A stretch of DNA of 64,000 bases from positions 21,741 to 85,740 of the forward strand of contig CALHCI010000084.1 of assembly GCA_937931165.1 (NCBI GenBank), written 5' to 3'. Shown here piece by piece: positions 45,118-53,552 of the stretch. Made by a program: the position numbers and the translations under genes. The stretch is from an uncultured Granulosicoccaceae bacterium (GTDB taxonomy: Bacteria; Pseudomonadota; Gammaproteobacteria; Granulosicoccales; Granulosicoccaceae). The notes below the pieces were generated by a model. It had not been told where the DNA came from and did no database searches. It saw only the letters and a list, made by a program, of their open reading frames with translations. How positions within the stretch are numbered: the first letter of the stretch is position 1; each line of letters opens with the position of its first letter.

Positions 45118-47781
45118 GTGACTGACCTGCATTTACACAAGGGAAAAATCACCGGCAAAGTCAATCCGGCACGCCCCGGGGATCTGACAGCACAGTTGCG
45201 TAAGAAGCGTAAACAAGCCACTGTTAAAAAAAGGGCTCCAGTCAAATCACCGGCAGCCAGTAGCGAAACCGCAACACATAAACCGGTCGCAGATATCGAA
45301 GCTGCTGTTTTACGAACAGAACAGTGGTTTAACAAAAACAACTGGCAGGTTTTCGATTTCCAGCGTGATACATGGACGGCGTGGCACAGCGGGCAATCGG
45401 GACTGATTCACTCACCCACAGGCAGCGGAAAAACACTGGCCGCATGGCTGGGTGCGGTGCAGCACGCACTGGTCAGCAACAAACCACCGGAAGCACTGCA
45501 AGTACTGTGGATCACCCCGCTGCGCGCGCTGGCTGCAGACACCTGCGAACAACTGCAGTCTGCCGCTAATGCGCTGGAGGCTGGCGTACGCATAGAAAAA
45601 CGTACGGGTGATACCACCAACAGCAAACGCGCCAGCCAGCGAACTAAACCGCCCTACGCGCTAATTACCACCCCTGAAAGTCTGTCCGTCATGTTGAGTT
45701 ATCCCAATGATGAAAAGGTTTTTTCGAAGTTGCATACCATTGTGGTCGATGAATGGCACGAACTACTGGGGAGCAAACGTGGTGTGCAACTGCAGTTATG
45801 TCTGGCACGGTTAAAGAAAATCTGCCCGCAGTTACGTATCTGGGGGTTATCCGCAACGCTTGCAAATCTCCCCGAAGCCATGGATGCACTAATCGGCCGT
45901 CCGCAAACAGGCAACCACAACAGCACACTCATAAAGGGCGTGATACCAAAGTCAGTGGTAGTAGATTCAATTATCCCCACTGATAATCAGCGCTTTCGAT
46001 GGTCAGGGCATTTGGGGGTGCAGCTTGTCGAGCAGGTTGCTGCCGTTATCGACAATGCCAACACCACGCTGGTGTTTACCAACACGCGCGCGCAGGCAGA
46101 GCTGTGGTATCAGGCACTGCAAAACCTCAGTACTACACAGCCCGATAGCATCTCCCTGCATCACGGGTCACTTGATTTAAAGCTTCGTCATCAAATAGAA
46201 GAGCGACTCAGAAACGGAGACATTCGTTGCGTGGTGTGTACCTCATCGCTTGATCTGGGTGTTGATTTTCATCCGGTCGATCAGGTCGTACAAATAGGCA
46301 GCCCAAAAGGCATCGCAAGGTTACTGCAGCGCGCCGGGCGCAGCGGTCATCAGCCGGGGTCAGTATCCCGTGTCGTGTGCGTACCGACTCATGCGTTTGA
46401 GCTGGTGGAAATAGCCGCCGCAAGAATAGCATTGCAGGAAAACAGAATAGAAACCCGCGACACGCCGCAACGCTCCCTCGATGTACTGAGCCAACACCTC
46501 GTGACCATTGCCGCAGGTTGCGGATTTTCTTCTGCCGAGATGTATGACGAAGTTAAAACCACCGAGGCCTTTAAAGACCTCAGCGAAACAGAGTGGCAAT
46601 GGGTACTGGACTTTATCACCCGTGGCGGACAAGCCTTACAGGGATACCCTCAATACCACAAAGTGATCATTGATAAAGACGTCTATAAAGTCGTAGACAA
46701 AACCATCGCACAGCGACATCGTATGGGCATAGGCACTATTGTTAGTGATGCACAGATTAACGTGGTGTTTCAGCGCGGTAAAAAACTTGGCACCACCGAA
46801 GAGTCTTTTGTTGCACGATTAAAACCGGGTGACACCTTTCAGTTTGCCGGCAGACACCTTGAGTTAATCAGAGTCAGGGACATGACGGCGCAGGTAAAAA
46901 AGGCCACACGCAAAAGCACATCAGTCCCTCGCTGGCGTGGAACGCAAATGCCAATTTCTACAGAACTCGCCGACAGCGTGCTGGACACGTTAACCGCGTG
47001 GCAGAAACAAACAGTCGACTCCCCGGAACTCCAATCAATCAACGAGATGCTGCAGCTGCAACAACAGTGGTCTGCGCTGCCCGGCCCCGATGATTTACTG
47101 TTGGAGTTTATTCAAACCCGTGAAGGCTACAGTCTGTTTTGTTACCCTTTTGCCGGCAGGCTGGCTCATGAAGGACTGGCCATATTGCTGGCCTATCGGC
47201 TTTCACAACAACACTCAATAACGCTGACTCTACAAGTCAACGACTACGGCTTTGAACTACAGTGCCCGGTATCTTTCGAGCAGTTTCTGCCACTCATCAG
47301 GGATTCACTACAACCTTTATTCAGTACCGAACACCTGATTGAAGACATACTGGCATCAGTCAACAGCAGTGAGATCGCCAGACGCCAGTTCCGTGGTATT
47401 GCAAGAATTGCCGGTCTGGTTTTCAGCGGTTACCCGGGCAGATCCAAATCTGCAAAACAGGTTCAGGCATCAAGCGGTCTAATATTTGATGTATTCGAAA
47501 ACTACGATGCAGACAACCTGCTACTGGAACAGGCACGAAGGGAAGTACTGGAACAGCAACTGGAAGTACAACGCATCACCAGGTGCCTTGATTCTATACA
47601 CGCAAAAAAATGGCACATCGAACATCCGGCGCGTCTGACACCACTGGCCTTTCCACTGTGGGCAGAAAGTGTACAGGGGCAGACTGTAAGCTCTGAATCT
47701 TTTCAAACCCGCGTGGAGCGGATGCTTGCCACACTGGAACAGGAAGCCGGTCATTCACTAGCGCAACGCAATGGAGAATAG
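45118..47781 (+). CDS. Ligase-associated DEXH-box DNA helicase (Lhr-like)
   Basis: An 887-residue superfamily-2 helicase, starting with GTG. A basic N-terminal extension (~residues 1-55, Lys-rich) precedes Walker A HSPTGSGKT (~95-104), the DEWH box VVDEWHELLGSKRG (~205-218), SAT (GLSATLANLP) and motif VI LLQRAGRSGHQPGS (~400-413). The C-terminal ~350 residues have the winged-helix and beta-barrel layout of Lhr-core proteins. Members of this cassette act in DNA damage response in mycobacteria and pseudomonads. The PdeM start lies inside its 3' end (11-bp overlap). Confidence 0.93.
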   Translation: MTDLHLHKGKITGKVNPARPGDLTAQLRKKRKQATVKKRAPVKSPAASSETATHKPVADIEAAVLRTEQWFNKNNWQVFDFQRDTWTAWHSGQSGLIHSPTGSGKTLAAWLGAVQHALVSNKPPEALQVLWITPLRALAADTCEQLQSAANALEAGVRIEKRTGDTTNSKRASQRTKPPYALITTPESLSVMLSYPNDEKVFSKLHTIVVDEWHELLGSKRGVQLQLCLARLKKICPQLRIWGLSATLANLPEAMDALIGRPQTGNHNSTLIKGVIPKSVVVDSIIPTDNQRFRWSGHLGVQLVEQVAAVIDNANTTLVFTNTRAQAELWYQALQNLSTTQPDSISLHHGSLDLKLRHQIEERLRNGDIRCVVCTSSLDLGVDFHPVDQVVQIGSPKGIARLLQRAGRSGHQPGSVSRVVCVPTHAFELVEIAAARIALQENRIETRDTPQRSLDVLSQHLVTIAAGCGFSSAEMYDEVKTTEAFKDLSETEWQWVLDFITRGGQALQGYPQYHKVIIDKDVYKVVDKTIAQRHRMGIGTIVSDAQINVVFQRGKKLGTTEESFVARLKPGDTFQFAGRHLELIRVRDMTAQVKKATRKSTSVPRWRGTQMPISTELADSVLDTLTAWQKQTVDSPELQSINEMLQLQQQWSALPGPDDLLLEFIQTREGYSLFCYPFAGRLAHEGLAILLAYRLSQQHSITLTLQVNDYGFELQCPVSFEQFLPLIRDSLQPLFSTEHLIEDILASVNSSEIARRQFRGIARIAGLVFSGYPGRSKSAKQVQASSGLIFDVFENYDADNLLLEQARREVLEQQLEVQRITRCLDSIHAKKWHIEHPARLTPLAFPLWAESVQGQTVSSESFQTRVERMLATLEQEAGHSLAQRNGE

Positions 47782-48436
47782 TTTCTATTCAGGCACTGCG
47801 ACGGTACAGTGTTGCGAAGAAATCCTTTTGCTACACCCGCAAAAAGTCATTTACTGGCCTGCACGCAAAACACTGTTTGCCGCCGACATACATGCTGGCA
47901 AGGAACAGACATTTGCCAGATCAGGCATTCCTATTCCCGGAGGCATCAGTGAAGACACTTTCACTTTACTGATGCAACTGGTTGACAACTTCGGTGCCGA
48001 GCGGCTTATCATTCTGGGTGATCTGCTACATTCCACACCTGTACCTGACGAAAACTGGCAACAGCATTTAACACAGCTCCTCAATGCCAGAACCCAACTC
48101 AACCTGCAGGTAATAATCGGCAACCACGACAGCTTGCAAGCACGCGGCAACACGTTAAAAGCACTAGTCTGGAAAACCGAAATACATGACCCCCCGTTTG
48201 TCTACAAACACGAGCCGGAACCTCACGACAACGGCTACGTGCTTGCAGGACATATTCATCCGGCCTGGCAGCTCACCGCTGGCAGACGCAACCGCTTAAA
48301 ATCGCCAGTATTCTGGTTTCAGCAACAGGTTGCCGTACTACCTGCATTTGGGTTGTTTACCGGAGGCCACCTGATTCAACGCACCAGCGTAGATCGTGTT
48401 TTTATGATTGGCACCGATTGCGTTATGGAGGTATAA
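47771..48436 (+). CDS. pdeM: Ligase-associated DNA damage response endonuclease PdeM
   Basis: A 221-residue calcineurin-like metallophosphoesterase. Metal-site motifs appear in order: ADIHAGKEQ (~residues 38-46), ILGDLLHSTP (~78-87), IGNHDS (~116-121) and AGHIHPAW (~157-164). Size and cassette position match the MPE/PdeM protein encoded with the Lhr-like helicase, ligase and exonuclease. Last gene of the cassette; a 183-bp gap follows with no further ORF recognised. Confidence 0.92.
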   Translation: MENSFYSGTATVQCCEEILLLHPQKVIYWPARKTLFAADIHAGKEQTFARSGIPIPGGISEDTFTLLMQLVDNFGAERLIILGDLLHSTPVPDENWQQHLTQLLNARTQLNLQVIIGNHDSLQARGNTLKALVWKTEIHDPPFVYKHEPEPHDNGYVLAGHIHPAWQLTAGRRNRLKSPVFWFQQQVAVLPAFGLFTGGHLIQRTSVDRVFMIGTDCVMEV

Positions 48437-48619
48437 ATCCGCACCATGCACCGACAATATCATGCAAAGTCTTTGATACAGCAGTCACGAGTAATAGTCG
48501 TTAACGCCGGACACAACGGTATATCGCAACCGGCAGTTGATTGAAGACGCATTCAAGCCTGCACTGCACCCGCCGACCTCTATTAGTACTTTTGAAGTGG
48601 AAACAAGCAGGGTAGGAAG

Positions 48620-49816
48620 ATGGTTCGACAGGATAATCAGTTAAACAGCAAAGACTGCATCACACTTTCACACAGCAACAAATACAAAATTCTCTCGATA
48701 GGCGCAATAACACTGGTACTGGGCCTGGCGCTGTCGGCACTGACATCACAAACACTCAGTGCAAACACCGTGTATTGCGAAAGCGCTGCCAGCGATCCGG
48801 ACGGGGATGGCTGGGGCTGGGAGAACGCTGCATCTTGTATCGTAAAAAACGGTAATGCAGACAACACGTCACCCACTCACCCGATTTGCACCAGTTCGTT
48901 AAGTGATCCGGACGGTGACGGCTGGGGATGGGAGAATAATCAATCGTGCCTGATAAAAAAGATCAAACAGGTCGTTACTCCCCACTGCGATCAACTCGAC
49001 AGTGATCCCGACGGCGATGGCTGGGGATGGGAGAACAATGAATCCTGCATTGTGCACCAGCCTTCGGATATCACCGATCTGATCCTGATTACCGGGCAGT
49101 CCAACACGCTGGGGGCCGAAACACTCACAGACCCTGCACTGGATGCACCGCATGCAAGAGTATTTGCCTACACCAGCAATGGCTGGCAGGCAGCACAGTT
49201 ATTCCAGACCTGGGATCGCAACGCATACCCGGGACCCGGCGATGCCGAGGCACACAGCAGCATTATTTATAACAATTTCGCACTGCACTTCGGTAAGCGA
49301 ATGGCAGAGCTTGACCCGAGCCGGGTGATTGGCTTTGTGCTTATCTCGGAACCGGGTATGGGAATCAGCAACTGGAACCCGGGGGCGGCAGGCATGCAGC
49401 GGGTGCAACAGAAGGCACTGGAAGCACTGAACGCACTGCCGCATAAATCAGCCTATGACGGCGTTTTATGGCATCAGGGTGAAACCGACTGGCAATTTGA
49501 TGGTACTTCAGATCCCGTAGTAGAACAGCCCGCACCGGATGACTACTACCCGGTAAAGCTCTCGCAGTTGATTGATAATCTGCGCAATGAAAGCTGGTAC
49601 TCTGCTGCAGAGCCGTTTATTTGTGGAGAGACTATCAGAGCGCTCGGCGTTAACAAACATTTGCGTGCGCTAAATACAGATACCGACCCTATGACCGCCT
49701 GTATTGCCGGTGAAGGACTGCCCGCCACAACAACGCCCGGCAGTCACTTTACCGGAGCAGGACTTCGGCAGATGGGTGAATGGTATGCGGATCAATACTT
49801 TTCAATGACCAACTGA
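48620..49816 (+). CDS. Secreted sialate O-acetylesterase-like esterase with three DGDGWGW modules
   Basis: A 398-residue exported protein. A long leader (hydrophobic at ~residues 27-49) precedes three modules of SDPDGDGWGWENxxSC (about 52-145), each bounded by cysteines like those of the LRR protein 9 kb upstream. The C-terminal catalytic domain (~152-398) is of the SASA/CE6 SGNH-like type: nucleophile Ser in LITGQSNTLGAE, block WHQGETDWQ (~294) and catalytic His in GSHFTGAGL (~380). Such enzymes remove acetyl groups from carbohydrates. The modules could bind the polysaccharide substrate or anchor to the surface; that is inference. Confidence 0.85.
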   Translation: MVRQDNQLNSKDCITLSHSNKYKILSIGAITLVLGLALSALTSQTLSANTVYCESAASDPDGDGWGWENAASCIVKNGNADNTSPTHPICTSSLSDPDGDGWGWENNQSCLIKKIKQVVTPHCDQLDSDPDGDGWGWENNESCIVHQPSDITDLILITGQSNTLGAETLTDPALDAPHARVFAYTSNGWQAAQLFQTWDRNAYPGPGDAEAHSSIIYNNFALHFGKRMAELDPSRVIGFVLISEPGMGISNWNPGAAGMQRVQQKALEALNALPHKSAYDGVLWHQGETDWQFDGTSDPVVEQPAPDDYYPVKLSQLIDNLRNESWYSAAEPFICGETIRALGVNKHLRALNTDTDPMTACIAGEGLPATTTPGSHFTGAGLRQMGEWYADQYFSMTN

Positions 49817-49964
49817 CTTTTACCTTTATCAGTGACTGTCGCCGGATAATCGCGGCAGTTCTGTTAACAATTTATCGCTACGTTTTAGAGATCGATTGCA
49901 GCATAATTACTGCGCTTAGTGCAGGTTTGTACGTCACACAACCCCCTGCAATACCGACAGGAGC

Positions 49965-50786
49965 ATGCTGCAATTGGAAATCCTGAGCTGGAATATTCAG
50001 GCGGCTAAAGGCGTCGATGCAACAGTTAGCGTAGAACGCATAGTCTCCGATATAAAAGCATTTTCAGACGCAGACGTAATTTGCCTGCAGGAAGTACTGT
50101 GTACATCTCAAAGTAATCAGGCAGATGAGATAGCCCGTTATTTTCCGCATCATACCCCGGTATTCGGTGCGGCAATTGATCGTCAGGATAACAATACCCG
50201 GCTGCAGTTTGGCAACCTGATATTGTGCCGGCTGCCGATTGAACAGATTACTCAACACAAACTACCACAGCCAGCAGTTCCACACGTCAAACACATGCCG
50301 CGACAGGCCATTGAAATAGTACTGCCCTATAACAAGGGCCAGCTGCGGGTTGTCACCACACATCTGGAATACTTTGCTACCAGACAACGTGCCGCACAGG
50401 TGCAGTATCTGGCGCAGCACCATTCAGAGAGTTGCAGCAGATTTCACCAGCCATCACCACAGGGAGGAGAAGGCCAGTTTCTGCAACTCACAGAAACCGC
50501 CAGTGCTGTTTATTGCGGTGACTTTAACCTGACTGTTGACTCCAGCGATTATCAAACTCTGGTTAATAACCCGGACCCGTTGCTTGATTGCTGGCGTCAG
50601 GCACGGGGCAGCACACCGCATGACCCGACCTGCGGGATATTTGATCATGTGCAATGGCCTGAAGGGCCGCACTGCAGAGACTATTTCTTTGCCACACCTG
50701 ATGTTGCGAATGCCCTGACCGCAATAGAAGTCAACACACAAACAGAAGCATCCGACCACCAGCCGCTTAAAATAGTGATTAGCTGA
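49965..50786 (+). CDS. Endonuclease/exonuclease/phosphatase-family protein
   Basis: A 273-residue EEP-fold phosphodiesterase. Motifs: SWNIQ (~residues 8-12), DVICLQEVL (~37-45), THLEYF (~129-134), CGDFNLTVDSSD (~184-195) and the final SDHQPL (~263-268). The ATG at 49965 sits only 1 nt after AGGAG; a TTG at 49974 has better spacing, so the start may be nine bases later. Between THLEYF and CGDFN there is an insertion with HQPSPQGGEG (~160-169), a typical translation of a dispersed repeat. Substrate (nucleic acid, lipid or nucleotide) is not determinable. Confidence 0.88.
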   Translation: MLQLEILSWNIQAAKGVDATVSVERIVSDIKAFSDADVICLQEVLCTSQSNQADEIARYFPHHTPVFGAAIDRQDNNTRLQFGNLILCRLPIEQITQHKLPQPAVPHVKHMPRQAIEIVLPYNKGQLRVVTTHLEYFATRQRAAQVQYLAQHHSESCSRFHQPSPQGGEGQFLQLTETASAVYCGDFNLTVDSSDYQTLVNNPDPLLDCWRQARGSTPHDPTCGIFDHVQWPEGPHCRDYFFATPDVANALTAIEVNTQTEASDHQPLKIVIS

Positions 50787-51309
50787 TGAACATAGTGCCT
50801 ACTGAGACCAGGTACCTGCCCCGCATCAAGCTCTGTAGGCCTGACGCTGCAACAGTAAGACGCTGAAACAGTAAAAAGAATGGCCGTGGTGGCAGACAGA
50901 TACTACCCCGAAGCGCGATATACCGGCTTAATCATCGGGATACAAACACAGCGACAATAAACATAACTCTGGCGTTGTGCAGACAGTTGTTTAACAATAC
51001 TGGCAGTTATCAGTGCCGACCATCGGTAATACCGGTAAACGCCACTAGTAACCAGGTCGCAGAGCCGGCTGCTAACGGGACTACCCCCAAAAGACGCGGG
51101 CTTCAGGTATCAGGTTAATTGCAAAATCAATCACCGCAAGTACCTGCAGTCTACTGGTAGCAGGCAATGCACGGGTTTCCGCCCGAGTTCAAGAAATGGT
51201 AAGTACGGGCGATAGTTTACTTTTGTGGGCAGTAAACTGACGCATTGATGCTGGGCCTTAGACGGACACAATAACAACAACAGCACTGGCAGCAGCGCGC
51301 CGGAGAATT
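50787..51309. other. 523-bp gene-free interval
   Basis: No credible ORF or RNA gene was recognised. The only structure that stands out is a perfect 7-bp inverted repeat, AGTTTAC (51214-51220) and GTAAACT (51232-51238), about 75 bp before the acyltransferase start, which may be an operator or leader hairpin. The downstream 60 bp has a GGAG ribosome-binding site for that gene. Confidence 0.6.
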
Positions 51310-52347
51310 ATGGCGAATCAACAACCTGTCAGTCACGCGACCGATGCCAGAATAGCTGTCTGGGACGGCTGGCGTGGACTGGCTATAGCTCTGGTGCTCT
51401 GCGGGCATTTTTTTGATCTCTCGTGGATACATGAAGATCGCATGGGTGTTGATGTGTTCTTTGGTCTGTCCGGTATGCTAATGAGCGTTATTCTTTTTGA
51501 GAAAAGAATTTCTCTGAAGGACTTTTATATCCGAAGGTTCAGCCGAATATTTCCGGCATTACTGTTTCTGGTCATTTGTCTGTTCACACTCGCAGCACTG
51601 CAATCACACACCATCGCACCCATGGAACTGCCAGCCTCGCTGCTATTCATTCGCACCTACATCCCACAGTCACCGCATATCTGGGAGACGCAAACTTCAA
51701 CCGCACATTTGTGGTCACTGAATGTTGAAGAACATGCCTATATGTTGATGAGCCTTCTGGCAATCACCATTGCGGGTAAAAGAAGCGCGGCATGTGCGAT
51801 GGGAGTAGTCGCTTTACTATCAATAGCCATCGCGTACTATTATTTTTCCAACAACTCCGTCAGTCAATTCGAACTGCTTTCCATAAGAACCGAAAGCGCT
51901 ATTAGTTTCGTGTTTTTCTCTGCCGCCTACGGGCTGATTAAGAGGCGCTATCACTGGAAAATCCGCTCGCCTTTTATTATTGCGTTGATGTTGCTGGTGC
52001 CCACTTGCTACATTTACAGTACACCGTTAACGCTGCGATTTACCGTCGCCCCCATTCTCCTGGGTATTGTGGTTAACCATCTGCAGGAAATCGAAGGCAT
52101 CACAAAAACGATGCTAAAAAGCAAAGCGCTTCGGTGGCTCGGCGCGTGTTCTTTTTCAATCTATTTGTGGCAGCAGCCTTTTTTTGAGTACGCCTACGCA
52201 ATCCCCGGTGGCCTTCCGGTTGGCCTGTTGCTGTCAATTGTTGCCGGTGCCATGTCATTTTATATACTGGAACAACCACTGAGAAAAGCGATCAATACCA
52301 GATGGTCGGCAAAGCCCACGTATCGCACCGCGGGCATCACCGCATGA
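51310..52347 (+). CDS. Acyltransferase-3 family membrane O-acyltransferase
   Basis: A 345-residue membrane protein with about ten hydrophobic segments. The family start is AVWDGWRGLAIALVLCGHFFDL (in pieces: DGWRGLAI and the catalytic His in CGHFF, ~residue 37), followed by GVDVFFGLSGMLMSVILFEKRISLKDFYIRRFSRIFPAL (RxxRI-P motif near 75-81) and a second conserved His in SLNVEEHAY. These enzymes acetylate or acylate surface sugars. GGAG precedes the ATG by 5 nt. The next gene overlaps by 4 nt, so the two are co-expressed. Confidence 0.9.
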   Translation: MANQQPVSHATDARIAVWDGWRGLAIALVLCGHFFDLSWIHEDRMGVDVFFGLSGMLMSVILFEKRISLKDFYIRRFSRIFPALLFLVICLFTLAALQSHTIAPMELPASLLFIRTYIPQSPHIWETQTSTAHLWSLNVEEHAYMLMSLLAITIAGKRSAACAMGVVALLSIAIAYYYFSNNSVSQFELLSIRTESAISFVFFSAAYGLIKRRYHWKIRSPFIIALMLLVPTCYIYSTPLTLRFTVAPILLGIVVNHLQEIEGITKTMLKSKALRWLGACSFSIYLWQQPFFEYAYAIPGGLPVGLLLSIVAGAMSFYILEQPLRKAINTRWSAKPTYRTAGITA

Positions 52348-53528
52348 TCAACACTCTGGCACCAATAGACATGATGAAGCGCGCGGCCGCAATATGGATG
52401 ATTGCCTGTTCTGCACTGTTTTTCACCTATGCCATTACTCACCCGCTGGCAGAATGGGACATGCTGGTATATGCCGCATCTGCTGAAAAACTCAATGGCA
52501 CCCCACAATCCGACATACACACCAAGGTGTACGGTGATCTGCAGGCAAAAATTTCAGAAGAAGAGTTTCACAAAATAAGCCAGGGCGATACTTATCGCGC
52601 CGTGATGTATGAGGACTCCGGTGCTTTTCTTGAGCAGATGCCTTTCTACCGGATAAGAGTAACCTTCAACTCAATGCTGGCGTTTGCCGGGAAATCGGGC
52701 ATTGGTATCTATGAAGCTGGCCACCTTATCTCAGCAACCGCATTCAGCATTTGCCTTATCCTTGTATGGTTGGGTTTTCGCCAACACATTCATCCGGTAT
52801 TTCAATTCGCCATGCCCGTGCTATTTTATAAGTACACGCGTGAGCTTGAAGTTATGCAGCAAATACTGGCCGACTCCCTGGCATCTTTATGGGTGGCCAT
52901 AATCTGTATTGCCTACACCCGCAAGAGCCGCTTGCTGCTGCCGATCATTGCCGTCGCCGTGTTGGTCAGGGTAGATCTGTTTATTTTTTCCGGACTCATG
53001 CTGTTTCTGTTACTGCTCACCGAGCCCAGACAAAGATATCCCGCCATCATGCTGTGCGGCGCATTTCTGGTCACTGCATTCCTGTTGGTGCAAAGCTGGG
53101 CGGACAGTTACGGATGGAAAACCCTTTACTACTTTGCGTTTATTTCCGAAATGTCCGCCACACACCCCAGTATTTACAGCAACATCTCATTTACATTTCA
53201 GGAATATCTGACTGCATTGTACGATCCACCACGATGGATCAGTAAAATGTATCTGATTACGGTTTCCTGCTCACTGATGACACTGTTCATCTGGAAAAAC
53301 GCAAAAAACATAAGCGAATTCGAACATCGGGTCTGCCGTATAAGCGGAATCTGTGTGATGTACATCACCGCGCATTACATGATATTCCCACAACTGTATT
53401 TACGGTTCTTCGTTGCTCAGAATTTTATTGTATTTACCAGCTTTATCGTGATTGCGAGTTGCTGGCTCCGAGCGAGGCAACACAGTGAAAACCTGGTACC
53501 CGAAACCTCGTTACACAGCAAGATATGA
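52344..53528 (+). CDS. Polytopic membrane protein, function unknown (coupled to the acyltransferase)
   Basis: A 394-residue protein with about nine hydrophobic segments. The ATG at 52344 overlaps the acyltransferase stop (ATGA). After the first helix a hydrophilic loop follows with EWDMLVYAASAEKLNG and EDSGAFLEQMPFYRIRVTFN, a pattern (acidic residue soon after helix 1, large first loop) reminiscent of GT-C glycosyltransferases, but no definitive motif is seen. Co-expression with an O-acyltransferase suggests work on surface polysaccharide or lipid. I do not recognise a named family. Confidence 0.75.
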   Translation: MINTLAPIDMMKRAAAIWMIACSALFFTYAITHPLAEWDMLVYAASAEKLNGTPQSDIHTKVYGDLQAKISEEEFHKISQGDTYRAVMYEDSGAFLEQMPFYRIRVTFNSMLAFAGKSGIGIYEAGHLISATAFSICLILVWLGFRQHIHPVFQFAMPVLFYKYTRELEVMQQILADSLASLWVAIICIAYTRKSRLLLPIIAVAVLVRVDLFIFSGLMLFLLLLTEPRQRYPAIMLCGAFLVTAFLLVQSWADSYGWKTLYYFAFISEMSATHPSIYSNISFTFQEYLTALYDPPRWISKMYLITVSCSLMTLFIWKNAKNISEFEHRVCRISGICVMYITAHYMIFPQLYLRFFVAQNFIVFTSFIVIASCWLRARQHSENLVPETSLHSKI

Positions 53529-53552
53529 AAACCAAACAGCCAATGTAGTGCG

